DNA of 64,000 bases from Candidatus Hermodarchaeum yapensis. Lineage in GTDB: Archaea > Asgardarchaeota > Hermodarchaeia > Hermodarchaeales > Hermodarchaeaceae. Below the pieces are notes generated by a model, which saw only the letters and a program-made list of their open reading frames with translations, did no database searches and was not told the DNA's origin. Positions 1 through 8,669 of this stretch are shown piece after piece. The translations under genes and the position numbers were made by a program. The stretch spans positions 1 to 64,000 of the forward strand of contig JAEOSK010000007.1 in NCBI GenBank assembly GCA_016840405.1. The letters are read 5' to 3'. Numbering within the stretch: the first letter of the stretch is position 1; the number at the start of each line of letters is the position of its first letter.

Positions 1-1
1 C

Positions 2-772
2 AGTAAAGGCTTAGTCAGTGTTGTCCTCGCTGAAGCCCTTGGTATTTACGGGCTATTACTAGCATTCATGTTAATCATGAGTGCTGACTCTCCGACCATT
101 ACAACAGGCCAAGGTTTGCTAGCAATCGGGTCGGGCATTGCAATCGGTGTTGCTTGTATCGGTGCTGGTTTTGGTATCGCGTATGCCGGTGAATCGTTGA
201 GCGAGACAATTGCAGATCGCCCAGAAACATTCAGTAAAGGCTTGGTCTCTGTGGTGCTGGCTGAGGCCTTAGGGATTTACGGATTGTTGATTGGATTCAT
301 GACAGTAATGTCAATTGAAACAGCAACCGGTGATGCACAAGGATGGCTGGCAATTGCCGCAGGATTGTCAATTGCATTGGCAGCTATCGGTGGCGGAATT
401 GGTATAGGTTTGTCCGGTGCAGCACTAAGTCGGAGCCTTAAGGCAGCACCCGAAACCTTCAGTAAAGGGCTCGTGAGCGTTGTCCTCGCTGAGGCTCTTG
501 GCATCTACGGTTTGCTAGCAAGTTTCATGTTAGTAATGAATATAGATTCCGTAGTGATTGGATCGGCGTGGATCGGCATAGCCGCGGCAGGCACAGTTGG
601 TCTAGGTTGCCTAGTTGCGGGTGTGGCAATCGGATGGGCTGGTAGCTCCATGGTAGGTGCCCTCGTGAACAAACCTGAAGTGTTCAGCAAATCTATGGTG
701 CCTGTTGTGCTAGCTGAAGCACTGGCTATCTATGCGTTGCTGGTGGCGTTTATGCTCATCATGCAGATTTAG
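2..772 (+). CDS. atpK: A-type ATP synthase proteolipid (K/c) subunit, multi-hairpin, 5' end outside window
   Basis: Membrane rotor ring subunit that carries the ion through the A-type ATP synthase. The reading frame is open from base 2, so the gene starts before the window. It holds the second helix of one hairpin and then three complete helical hairpins. The ion-binding helix recurs at about bases 2, 233, 461 and 686 (75-77 residue period). Each copy has the core LAEALxIYxLL with its glutamate retained, so all four hairpins visible here are potentially active. The first three copies are also very similar at DNA level, which suggests fairly recent duplication. The residue after the Glu is Ala rather than the Thr seen in many methanogen subunits; this may favour protons over sodium, but that is inference. 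Other ATP synthase genes (C, H, E) lie 5-9 kb downstream and are not contiguous. Confidence 0.93.
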   Translation, partial: SKGLVSVVLAEALGIYGLLLAFMLIMSADSPTITTGQGLLAIGSGIAIGVACIGAGFGIAYAGESLSETIADRPETFSKGLVSVVLAEALGIYGLLIGFMTVMSIETATGDAQGWLAIAAGLSIALAAIGGGIGIGLSGAALSRSLKAAPETFSKGLVSVVLAEALGIYGLLASFMLVMNIDSVVIGSAWIGIAAAGTVGLGCLVAGVAIGWAGSSMVGALVNKPEVFSKSMVPVVLAEALAIYALLVAFMLIMQI

Positions 773-788
773 TTTTAGGTTTCTAGTT

Positions 789-1007
789 TCATCCTCGTGG
801 TATGACCAAAATGGGTGACTGGTAACAAAGGTAGACAATAATTGCAATGATGACTAACACGAATCCGATGAGGGTGAGAATTAGCCCGAGGATCAGTATT
901 GGTTGAGTTTGGAATCCAAGCCCTGCAAGAAGCGTTGCGAGAATTAAACAAACAAATCCAACTACTATGATTATTATTCCAGTTATTGCTCCCAGGGCTT
1001 TTCCCAT
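789..1007 (-). CDS. Small two-helix membrane protein
   Basis: A 72-residue, almost entirely hydrophobic protein. Two membrane segments are visible, roughly residues 5-30 and 36-62, joined by a short loop with Gln and Pro. No family is recognised. It is convergent with the proteolipid gene (17 bases apart) and divergent from the next gene. Composition typical of a real membrane protein, rather than a shadow frame, is the main support. A role in the ATP synthase membrane sector is possible from position only. Confidence 0.6.
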   Translation of the reverse strand: MGKALGAITGIIIIVVGFVCLILATLLAGLGFQTQPILILGLILTLIGFVLVIIAIIVYLCYQSPILVIPRG

Positions 1008-1115
1008 TGGCTCATTCCTCCACTAGGTTCTGCTGAACCCTTTCTTCATTAACTTTCGCATCATAATTTCTACGAGAGTGTCAATTGTAATTGTGAAATT
1101 TGCTGAAGAGTTATA

Positions 1116-1514
1116 ATGGTAAGCAATCGTGTGTTGTTCTGGTGGACCTTGTTGACAAATGATGAATTATTTTCAGGCGCAAATGCCATTATCTCCATTA
1201 AAGCAACCAATGAAATTCGCGACGAGAGTGGTTTTAACACGTTAGAGAAGACAAAGGGCGAATTAGTCCTAACAGAGAAAGAATTTGTTTTCTTAGAGGT
1301 AAAAGGAACTTTCAAGAAAGAAAAGAAGCGTTTGCATGCTTCTCCTGTGGACAAATTAGTAGGCTACAGTTATGAGCGATGGAGTGGTGGACCAACTACT
1401 CTGTATTTAACCTTCGATAAGGAAACAGGTGGCACACAATATTTCATTTACATCTGTAGTAAAGGGGATTACGAGAAGTTCATCAGGAAAGTCAAAGAAC
1501 GACAGCTAATCTAA
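1116..1514 (+). CDS. Hypothetical protein, possible PH/GRAM-like fold
   Basis: A 132-residue soluble protein that I do not recognise firmly. After about 20 residues it shows alternating beta-strand-like segments (for example GELVLTEKEFVFLEVKG), a Lys-rich turn, and a final amphipathic helix (DYEKFIRKVKERQLI). That order resembles small PH- or GRAM-like domains, where strands are capped by a C-terminal helix; this is a fold guess only. The ATG at 1116 follows an AT-rich stretch without a clear Shine-Dalgarno. It is divergent from the small membrane protein and convergent with the radical SAM gene. Confidence 0.6.
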   Translation: MVSNRVLFWWTLLTNDELFSGANAIISIKATNEIRDESGFNTLEKTKGELVLTEKEFVFLEVKGTFKKEKKRLHASPVDKLVGYSYERWSGGPTTLYLTFDKETGGTQYFIYICSKGDYEKFIRKVKERQLI

Positions 1515-1538
1515 AACCAACATTTTAGTGACGATTTT

Positions 1539-2582
1539 TCATCCAATGTGGACGTTGCCTAGTTCAGAGCATAGTGTGTCATAATCCTGTTGGGTTTTCA
1601 CGAATACTCCGATATTTCCTACACGTAGGTTTGTGAGTCCTTGTTGTTGCATAGCTTGTGCGCTTTGCATCATTTCTTGAAGGGTAGGTGGTCGCACTTG
1701 GGAAAGTTGGTAAGTAGGAAAGAAGGCAAGAAGGGTTGTTGGTATACTAGGGTCGGTTTCGGCAATGTGTCGAGCAATGGCGGTGTGTTGGTCAGTTTCC
1801 ACCCATCCGGGGATATAGAGGGTGAGAAGTTCAAGCACGAAACCTGCATCGTAGCTTAATTGAACGGATTCTAAGACGGTTTGGTTTGATGTTCCACAGA
1901 GGTTCTTGTAAGTTTTGGGATCGTAGGCTTTGATATCAAGCCAGAAGGCATCTATGCCGCCGTCTTTGAGGATGTCCAGATTGTGGTTTGTTAGGGCGTA
2001 GCCATTGGTTTCGAGAAGTATCCACATATTTTGGCCTGCTGCTTCTTTGATTGCATGAGCAGCTTCAGCGTAATAGTCGGGTCGACAAGCAAGATCGCCA
2101 CCAGTAAAGGCAATGATGTTTCGCGCTGGACCGTACCCTTGGACAGATGATGTGATCTGAGTCGGGTCTAGTTCCTGTGGGCACTGAGGGGATTGCAGGC
2201 CGATGAGGCGGCAGAATCCACAATGTTTGCAGAGGGTTCCTGCGTGCCACATAGTTGCTCGCTCTCGAGGTTCCCAGACGGTAACTTCTTGCCGATAATC
2301 CTTGACAATAAGGGCTAAATCGGTTGTGGATAGCCACTCACCATTGGCGACCTTACTAAACTCGGCTGAGTGACACTTCAAACAAGTGTGATTACATCCA
2401 CTTTGGTAGACAGAAAAATAATCTTCAGGACGGCTCAGGTGCATTGATCTGATTAACCGTTCAAAGTTGCCTTCTTTGTTCTTTCGGAGGGTGGCCTGAC
2501 ACGCAGGTCGCTGTTGACCATTGAGGGTTTTAGTCAAGCAAGCTCCTTGTTCAAGCCCTTGCTCCTTGAGAGGACATTTCAT
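1539..2582 (-). CDS. Radical SAM protein related to pyruvate formate-lyase activating enzymes
   Basis: A 347-residue radical SAM enzyme. The cluster motif is CNHTCLKC (CX3CX2C, about residues 63-70), preceded by a Cys-containing N-terminus (Cys3, Cys15, Cys28). A second Cys group, CKHCGFC plus a later QC, lies around residues 119-137 and could hold an additional Fe-S cluster, as in PflA-like activases. AFTGGDL occupies the place of the usual GGE SAM-binding motif, and LLETNGY and FWLDIKAYD match the barrel strands of the PflA/NrdG group. No glycyl-radical enzyme partner is visible in the window, so the substrate is unknown. The gene is divergent from the E1-like gene with about 120 bases between them. 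Confidence 0.8.
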   Translation of the reverse strand: MKCPLKEQGLEQGACLTKTLNGQQRPACQATLRKNKEGNFERLIRSMHLSRPEDYFSVYQSGCNHTCLKCHSAEFSKVANGEWLSTTDLALIVKDYRQEVTVWEPRERATMWHAGTLCKHCGFCRLIGLQSPQCPQELDPTQITSSVQGYGPARNIIAFTGGDLACRPDYYAEAAHAIKEAAGQNMWILLETNGYALTNHNLDILKDGGIDAFWLDIKAYDPKTYKNLCGTSNQTVLESVQLSYDAGFVLELLTLYIPGWVETDQHTAIARHIAETDPSIPTTLLAFFPTYQLSQVRPPTLQEMMQSAQAMQQQGLTNLRVGNIGVFVKTQQDYDTLCSELGNVHIG

Positions 2583-2703
2583 CCTATAGTAGCATGGTGT
2601 TCATCACTTTTGGATTATACGATTCTCGTTCCGATTTGTATGCAGGTAAATACGGAACTTATTTCCTTCCAAAAGTTGATGATTTGCCACGAGGTTATCA
2701 ACC

Positions 2704-3744
2704 ATGGTTGCTGAAGATCGTTACAGTCGCTTTCGTGTTCTTGAAGGGATTGGAACCTCTGGAATGCAGCGAATACGCCAAGCGCGGATTGCAGTTGTTG
2801 GGATTGGTGGGCTAGGCAGTGTCTCTGCACACCAGTTGACCTCTCTTGGTGTCGGTTTGGTTCGAATTGTTGATCGTGATATTGTCGAGGTATCCAATCT
2901 TCAGCGACAATTATTGTACACAGCCAATGATATCGGAACACCGAAAGTTGAGGTAGCGAGGAAGCGGTTGAACGAGTTGAATACCGATGTTACTGTTGAA
3001 GCCTTGGCACTTTCTGTAACCGATGCAACGGCAGATCGTGTTGTGGAGGGGATGGACATGGTGATTGATGGATTAGACAGTTTTAAGCCACGGTATGCTT
3101 TGAATCGGGCTTGCATTCGTCAAAAAGTACCCTATGTTTTTGCAGGAGCACTTTCAGCAGTGGGGAATATGACCACGATACTCCCTGGGAAAACAGCATG
3201 CTTAGAATGTGTTTTTAGTGGTATTGATGAGAATCAACCAACTTGCGCTACGGTTGGCATTTATCCGACGGTGTTGGGAGTGATTGCGAATCTTCAAGTT
3301 CAAGAAGCCCTTCGTATTATCCTTGGCAACACTCCGCTTCTTGCCAATCAACTTCTTATGTTCGACATTAACCGTTTTCAATTAGATCAGATTCCAATTA
3401 AGCAACATGAAAATTGCCCTGTATGTGGTTTAGAAGCAAGCATTCGTAAACCAGCAATTGAAGAAGTGATAGAAATAACAGAACTATGTACTGAGGAAAC
3501 ATTTCTCGTGCATTCAAATAATCCAGTCACCATTGATATAGATCGTGCAACAGAGATTCTTCACGAACAATTTCCTGTAATTGCCCAAAGTAAGCTGGGT
3601 GTTCAAATTCAATATTCTAAAGATGTGGAAGTAAGTATCGTCGGGGAAGGCAACATCATAGTCAAAGGAATTAAATCATCTAAAAAAGCTGAAACGATTT
3701 ATCACCAAATCCTTGCTAATTTAAATGATGCACTCATAGGTTAA
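2704..3744 (+). CDS. E1-like ubiquitin-activating enzyme (ThiF/MoeB/HesA family)
   Basis: A 346-residue adenylating enzyme that activates the C-terminal glycine of a ubiquitin-like sulfur carrier (MoaD, ThiS or SAMP). The N-terminal Rossmann domain has the ATP site VVGIGGLGS (about residues 31-39) and the conserved DRDIVEVSNLQRQ block. Zinc ligands appear as CLEC (about 161-164) and CPVC (about 239-242). Cys in CATVGIYP matches the catalytic Cys of MoeB. About 90 extra residues follow the zinc site; this tail is not a rhodanese, lacks an obvious Cys, and is unrecognised. The likely substrate in this window is the GG-ending protein at 58986-59201. Precise pathway (thiamine, molybdopterin, tRNA thiolation or protein tagging) cannot be decided. 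Confidence 0.88.
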   Translation: MVAEDRYSRFRVLEGIGTSGMQRIRQARIAVVGIGGLGSVSAHQLTSLGVGLVRIVDRDIVEVSNLQRQLLYTANDIGTPKVEVARKRLNELNTDVTVEALALSVTDATADRVVEGMDMVIDGLDSFKPRYALNRACIRQKVPYVFAGALSAVGNMTTILPGKTACLECVFSGIDENQPTCATVGIYPTVLGVIANLQVQEALRIILGNTPLLANQLLMFDINRFQLDQIPIKQHENCPVCGLEASIRKPAIEEVIEITELCTEETFLVHSNNPVTIDIDRATEILHEQFPVIAQSKLGVQIQYSKDVEVSIVGEGNIIVKGIKSSKKAETIYHQILANLNDALIG

Positions 3745-3848
3745 TATTGACAAAAAAAAGAATGTGCAAATCTGGTACCACAAGATGTTCGGCAATCCAT
3801 TTAATTCAAAAAGGTGTGTCCAACAACACTCTGCCTAACCAAAAAAAT

Positions 3849-5313
3849 CTAGTATCCTTTTCGAGTGTGGATGAATTCTTTGTTTTCCTTCCAAAATGTC
3901 TGTGGATCACGTTGTTTACCATAACCGAGGATGTGGTCAAGTTTCACAAGGATGCGGTTTAGGAATGGAACGTGTTTGATGGCGAACCGGGCTAGACGAT
4001 GGGACCAGTGGCGATTTTTCGTGAAAGGACATGAGGTGATGCAAGTACTGCAATCGTTGCCGTTTTGGGTCCAGAAATGGTAGCAGGTTTCTACGTTTAT
4101 GTACCATTTCAGAATGCCTGGGTTGTTGGATTTGGTAGGACCTGACCATGAGGGGTAGTCTTCATAACTGATGGACTGTGATGGGCATGATTCTGCACAC
4201 CGTTTACATGTTCTGCAAAATTGAAGGACTCCGAATTTGATAGGCTTGTCAGAAACAAGTGGGAGATTGGTGAAAACCTTACAGATTCGCAGATTGGATC
4301 CAAACTCGGGGTTGATTAGAAGTCCATGTCGTCCATATTCACCGAGTCCTGCGTCGATAGCGAGTGGGATGCTCAAGCCAAGGTTGTTACCTGCGGGAAT
4401 AGCTTCAAAGCCTAGATTTCGGATAAATTCTGCCATGCAAGATTGAATGAATGCCATACGGGAATATCCGTTACCAGTCGCAAAGGAAGCTGGATATGCA
4501 GGGGATGTTTGAAGGGCTTCTAAGTCCATTTCGACCCCAATGACAATGGCGTGGGTGATTTTTTCAGGGATTTCCGTTGGTTGCCCTCGTTTATCATGAG
4601 AGTAGATCCAGTTTCTATTGAGCCTGCATACACCAACAACCGCTGCTCCATAGGCTTTCGCAACTTGTTTGATGATCTGAGTCATTTCTTTGGTGTCATA
4701 AATCGGGGCTTCATTAATTTCCGGTTGTGCTAACTCTGCATCAAACTTTGCTTCTGGCGAAGCCTTTAATTTGATCCACGAAAACGCTTCTCGAAAGTGG
4801 TCGTATACAGTCCATGCGCTGGAACTGAGAGCGGCATCAACCTTCGAATAGCCCGGTCGGTTTAACCGAAAAATGGCATTCTGATGGGAATAGATGCCGA
4901 CTTGGTAGTCTCGAAAATCGGGGTCATTCATCACTCGCGCAAAGATGGTGTTTTCTTCACGAAATTGTTGGAATACTTGGGAATCAACAACATAGGGACT
5001 TTTGATCCAGTCTTTGAGATTTTTAACTGGTTCTTGTACCTGTGGTTTTCTAGATTTTGAAATGTCTTCAGATAACGAAATAGCATTTAGCGGGCACGCA
5101 GTGATACAGTTTTCACAAATGGTGCAAAAATCCAGTCTAATTTTTGGTTTCCCAGTCCTTTTTGAGATGTATATTGGTGAAGGGCTGCTTTTCTGGCGTT
5201 GGATAGGACAGACTTCAATACATTCCTGATGACACTTTGTTGGGTCACAGACCGTATCATCGATATAGAGGAAATCTTGGTTATGCGGTGTCTTCGTTTT
5301 CTGTCACGTCCAT
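3849..5313 (-). CDS. Cytosolic reductive-dehalogenase-like Fe-S protein with ABCE1-like N-terminal ferredoxin; frame break near start
   Basis: The C-terminal part resembles RdhA-type corrinoid/Fe-S reductases: LGEYGRHGLLINPEFG, then KVFTNLPLVSDKPIKFG, then CRTCKRCAESCP, then CYHFWTQNG followed by CSTCITSCP. There is no Tat signal or membrane segment, so it is probably cytosolic. A continuous frame extends upstream of the internal ATG at 4934 and encodes a two-cluster ferredoxin with CDPTKCHQECIEVCP and CTICENCITACP, a spacing like the ABCE1/RLI N-terminus. That frame has no ATG, GTG or TTG before an in-frame TGA at 5306-5304. An ATG at 5313-5311, 8 bases after the previous gene's stop, opens a 10-codon frame ending TAA; one-base slippage would join it to the ferredoxin. 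Either a frameshift, a sequence error or an unusual start is involved. Dehalogenase activity is not established; epoxyqueuosine-reductase relatives share the fold. Confidence 0.75.
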
Positions 5314-5321
5314 TTGTTTTG

Positions 5322-5705
5322 TTACTCTGAGTCAGAATCTTCTGCCTCTAGTTCAGCATGATAGCTAGTCTGGGCTTGAACGGTAGCAAATGGGTTAAGA
5401 CGCACAACCGTTAGTTCTTCAGTTGAATTGGTTTCTTCTGTTTGTTTTTCATGGAGTACCAAATATACATCAACCTGTTCTTTAACCGCTATGTAGGCCA
5501 TTCGTTTGTCGAGTGTGAGTAACGCGTATCCGTGTTGTTTTGCATAGGCGATTACTTGTTCATCGGGTTGTCCTAAAAGTTCAGGAATTTCATGGACCGA
5601 ATGGATAGTCCACTTACGTTGTTCAAGGAGAAGGCGTAATTGTCCACTCAACGTTTTTGGTGACATGCTTAGGTTTTCATCAAAAAGGAGTTCTTTATTA
5701 CCCAT
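5322..5705 (-). CDS. PIN-like protein of the DUF5615/Mut7-C type
   Basis: About 127 residues from the ATG at 5705 (an upstream ATG at 5732 adds nine residues). The N-terminal LLFDENLS and the later YALLTLDKRM match the acidic positions of DUF5615 PIN-like domains, which are putative metal-dependent nucleases. The C-terminal 30 residues are polar and end in an acidic AEDSDSE. The gene is 46-74 bases from atpC and only 8 bases before the start of the reductive-dehalogenase-like gene, so it is probably in the same transcript. No adjacent antitoxin is visible, which argues against a simple toxin-antitoxin pair. Function remains inferred. Confidence 0.65.
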   Translation of the reverse strand: MGNKELLFDENLSMSPKTLSGQLRLLLEQRKWTIHSVHEIPELLGQPDEQVIAYAKQHGYALLTLDKRMAYIAVKEQVDVYLVLHEKQTEETNSTEELTVVRLNPFATVQAQTSYHAELEAEDSDSE

Positions 5706-5779
5706 ACTTGAGCAAACCTTGGTTTCACCCATTAAGTCTTACTATGAGAATGAACTCTAAGGTTTTGGATTTTTTCGTG

Positions 5780-6829
5780 TTAGAGTATGAGAGCTCGTTG
5801 AATGATGTTCGGTTCAAGTTTATCGGCTTTCCCATTCATGAGGGCTTTGAGGTTGAGGGTTTCGTACCATTTGAGGTTGAGGAAGCCTAAGACGATGCCA
5901 AAGTGGAAGGGATATCCGAGGAGAGCGTCAGAGCTGTCGGTACGGATTTGCTTATGGAAGGTATGTTCAAAACTGTATAAGCTTTCATACTGTTGGTAGA
6001 CTTCCCAGGCCTGAGAAATCATTGTTTTATATGGACTTTCTTGGAGTTTCTTGACACGTTCCTCAAAGCTTCGCGCGTGTAGGGCTTCTTTACAAAGGGC
6101 TCGGGGTAATCGAAATTCAGCGTTAAGTAACAGGGTTTCAGCGTCAGTTGGTGATATTCCAAGAAAGTGGGTGCGAAGAGAGGTCATGAAGTTGACAAGA
6201 TCGATTTCAACACCTGTCAGCTTGGAGGTGACTTCCTGGTCTTGCCCTTTCAATTTTCTTGCTTCACTGTGAAGGTTTTCAAGGATGTTAGCATCAATTG
6301 TTTGTTCCACTATAACGAGGCGTCCAGTTTCTTCATATTGTGGAATTAAACTCTCAAGAAGGCGCCTGAAGTATTGGTCTGGAATTTTTGATATAAACTC
6401 ATTCAGGTCCTTGGAATTTAACAGGTCTAGAAGAACTCTTGTGGTGAAGGGCTCGATTGGTACAAGTAGACGTTCGACAAGACTTTGGTCTTTTTCAGTT
6501 ACATAAAGTCGAAGAATGGGTTTGACGACCTCGCGTTGGAATTTTCGGGTAATCCAGTTCATGATTGATTGCATGGACTTGGGGGCGTCGGATTGGATTT
6601 CGGATAATACGCGGTTGAAATCTAACTTGAGTGCTTGCTCAACTTCGAGGGGAGTGGCGGATTCATCAAAATCCTTTGCAATCTCACCATAGCTCGTGGC
6701 ATCTAACACACGTAAGGCCGCATACATATCCCGAGCACCTAGCAGGGCGTCCCACTGCTCTGGTGTGAGCATATCTGATTTGAATCCCCGGATTTTTGCG
6801 TTAATGTAACTATACCGTGCGACCGACAT
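5780..6829 (-). CDS. atpC: A-type ATP synthase subunit C
   Basis: A 349-residue relative of V/A-ATPase subunit C (yeast d), the funnel protein that couples the central stalk to the proteolipid ring. The N-terminus (SVARYSYINAKIRGFKSDML) and the pattern of repeated helical thirds are typical, as is the ending LEPNIIQRALIL, which resembles the conserved family C-terminus. Length matches the family (330-390). A GGTAGGAAACG stretch precedes the ATG. It lies on the minus strand behind the AtpZ-like gene, in the opposite orientation to K, H and E, so the ATP synthase genes here are not a single operon. Confidence 0.9.
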   Translation of the reverse strand: MSVARYSYINAKIRGFKSDMLTPEQWDALLGARDMYAALRVLDATSYGEIAKDFDESATPLEVEQALKLDFNRVLSEIQSDAPKSMQSIMNWITRKFQREVVKPILRLYVTEKDQSLVERLLVPIEPFTTRVLLDLLNSKDLNEFISKIPDQYFRRLLESLIPQYEETGRLVIVEQTIDANILENLHSEARKLKGQDQEVTSKLTGVEIDLVNFMTSLRTHFLGISPTDAETLLLNAEFRLPRALCKEALHARSFEERVKKLQESPYKTMISQAWEVYQQYESLYSFEHTFHKQIRTDSSDALLGYPFHFGIVLGFLNLKWYETLNLKALMNGKADKLEPNIIQRALIL

Positions 6830-6875
6830 CGTTTCCTACCTTCTACTTTCTTTTTGATAAGCCTTCTTCTTATTT

Positions 6876-7103
6876 TTAGGCTATTTCCTTCCTCCGACCA
6901 AACATCCCTGCCAAGTAAAAGAGGGTACAAAACATCATAATTGTACCAATCAATGCACCAATCAGAGCTCCGATATATTGACCATTTGGTCCCCAAATAT
7001 AAGGTCCAATAATCCAACCGACCAAGGCAAAAATGAGAATTTCACAAGCGATTGAAGTATATCGAAAAACTCGACCCGAAGAAATAGGGGCTTCACCACT
7101 CAT
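6876..7103 (-). CDS. AtpZ/AtpI-like small membrane protein
   Basis: About 75 residues with two membrane helices separated by a short loop (WGPNGQYIGALIGALIGT). The layout resembles AtpZ/AtpI proteins, which accompany rotary ATP synthases and have been proposed to help ring assembly or magnesium uptake. The start at 7103 is preferred over the ATG at 7118, since GGTGA stands a few bases upstream. The next gene, 46 bases downstream, is atpC, which supports an ATP synthase link. Identity rests on topology and neighbourhood more than on residues. Confidence 0.6.
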   Translation of the reverse strand: MSGEAPISSGRVFRYTSIACEILIFALVGWIIGPYIWGPNGQYIGALIGALIGTIMMFCTLFYLAGMFGRRKEIA

Positions 7104-7239
7104 TCCAGTCACCAACATTTTTTTCCAGTATTTTCGAGGTTAAAGTAAATCCCATCATTTACTTTTCTTCGAGTCGCTAGTAAAGGACATCTTCTCTTAA
7201 GGTTTCGGCTTATTATCAAGTGGAAACGAAATTTAACTA

Positions 7240-8669
7240 TTTGTCGAGAAGTCCCAGTCGTTCACAGCGGAGAGGAATCGACCCGTTAGTTATCCGCACC
7301 CCTCCCACAGACTGAAAAAACACAAAGGTCCACCTAGCCTCAGCATGACGTCAATGCTGCTCACCCTCAAAATCCGCATCGCCCCCACAACGGCACAAAT
7401 CCAAGTCCTGTGGGCCCTATCTGAAAAATGCCGCCTCCTCTATAACTAAGCCCTAGCAGAACGCCGCCACCAGTGGGCCAGGACTCGTACACAGCCAACC
7501 CGCACGCATTCCCCTATCACCTACACACACCAACAAAACGCCCTCCCCGCCCTCAAGGCCCAGTATCCTGAATACACCTGGGTCTACTCCAAGGTCTTGC
7601 AAATGGTGTTACGCCGCTTGGATGCCGACTACAAGTCCTTCTTCGCTCGGTGGCGCCGGGGCGACACCCAGGCCCGACTACCTCACTTCAAAGGTAGACA
7701 CTACTTTACAACCCTGTGCTACAATCAATCCGATTTCACCCTAGACATCGAGCACCAACGGATTCGCTTCGCCCATCACCACCCCTCGGGGATTGAGCTG
7801 GTGTTTGTGTTGCCTTGGCTACCACAAATAAAGGATCGGATCAAACAAGTGGACCTGTTTCAGGATCGACAACGACGATGGTTCGTAGCTATAACCTATG
7901 AGGCAGCGGTCCTCCCGTATGAGGACAATGGTTGGTATCAGGCAATGGACCTTGGGGTGATCAACTTGGTCACTGCGGTGAACTCACAAGGAAAATTTGT
8001 CCAAATGCGTAATCGTCGCCCCGACCTGTACTGGAAGAAAAAGTTACAGGCCGTGCAATCGCGCCGCGATCATTGTCGAATGCAAAGTAATCGGTGGTGG
8101 TTTTATCATCGAAAGTGGCAGAAGATGCGACACAAGCTAACCAACTAGCTACGGGATTTCCAGCATAAGGTGTCAAAGGTGGTGGTAACGCATACCCGGG
8201 CCAACACACTCATCGTGGGTGATCTCGCGGTGAAAAGCATGGCGCAGAAAAAACGGAATTCGGGGTGTCGGCAGCAGGACGCTGCGAATCGCACGTTGAA
8301 TCATTCATTGCAGAACACCGGCTTCCTGGGGCGGTTCGTCCAATTTTTGACCTACAAAGCCAAGAAAGTAGGGAAAAGAGTGATAAGAATTGACGAGGCG
8401 TAAACGACCAAACGGTGTTGTGTATGTGGCACGGTTCGAGTTCGGCGGTTATCCGAACGCACTATTCAATGCACTTGTGGAACGCCCTTCGACCGGGATC
8501 AGAATGCGGCGGTCAACATCATGGTGCGGTTCCTATTGCAGCAACCCCCAGTGAACGGGGAGCCATTACAAGCTTTCTTGCAAGGCTTACATCGACACAC
8601 AGCCCTCCCCCACGTTCCCCGGGGAGTGGACACGATGGAAACCCCTGCATGAATGCAGGGGTAGTTCAC
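7240..8669 (+). mobile_element. Decayed IS605-family element (tnpB only), left end uncertain
   Basis: A GC-rich island inside AT-richer DNA carries a tnpB-type gene without tnpA. The right end is clear: a 9-base-pair hairpin at 8641-8662 (ACCCCTGCA / TGCAGGGGT, loop TGAA) followed by AGTTCAC at 8663-8669. This is the typical 3' end of such elements and of their omega-RNA guide scaffolds. The left boundary lies somewhere in 7240-7340, where base composition changes; I could not see a defining hairpin. The element sits between the divergent AtpZ-like and atpH genes and may have helped split the ATP synthase locus. Confidence 0.8.
7345..8652 (+). pseudogene. tnpB: TnpB (IS605 OrfB) RNA-guided nuclease, three in-frame stop codons
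   Basis: One frame runs from the ATG at 7345 to TGA at 8650-8652, with stops at 7447 (TAA), 8146 (TAG) and 8401 (TAA) but no frameshift. Family landmarks are in order: N-terminal CRLLYN(stop)ALAERR, RuvC-I Asp in AMDLGVINLVTAV, LIVGDLAVKSM at RuvC-II (Asp where Glu is common), zinc-finger CCVCG and CTCG, then DRDQNAAVNI with the RuvC-III Asp. All three stops could arise from Gln codons (CAA or CAG) by one C-to-T change, and the first two fall where Gln is common in the family. Neighbouring genes use TAA and TAG as normal stops, so decay is more likely than recoding. Confidence 0.9.

Noticed and set aside
3747..3962. Small plus-strand frame after the E1-like gene
   Set aside because: It overlaps the end of the minus-strand reductive-dehalogenase-like gene and has no convincing start or family.
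7345..8652. Genome-wide recoding of TAA/TAG to glutamine
   Set aside because: Surrounding genes use TAA and TAG as ordinary stops, often directly before the next gene, so recoding in this host is not supported.
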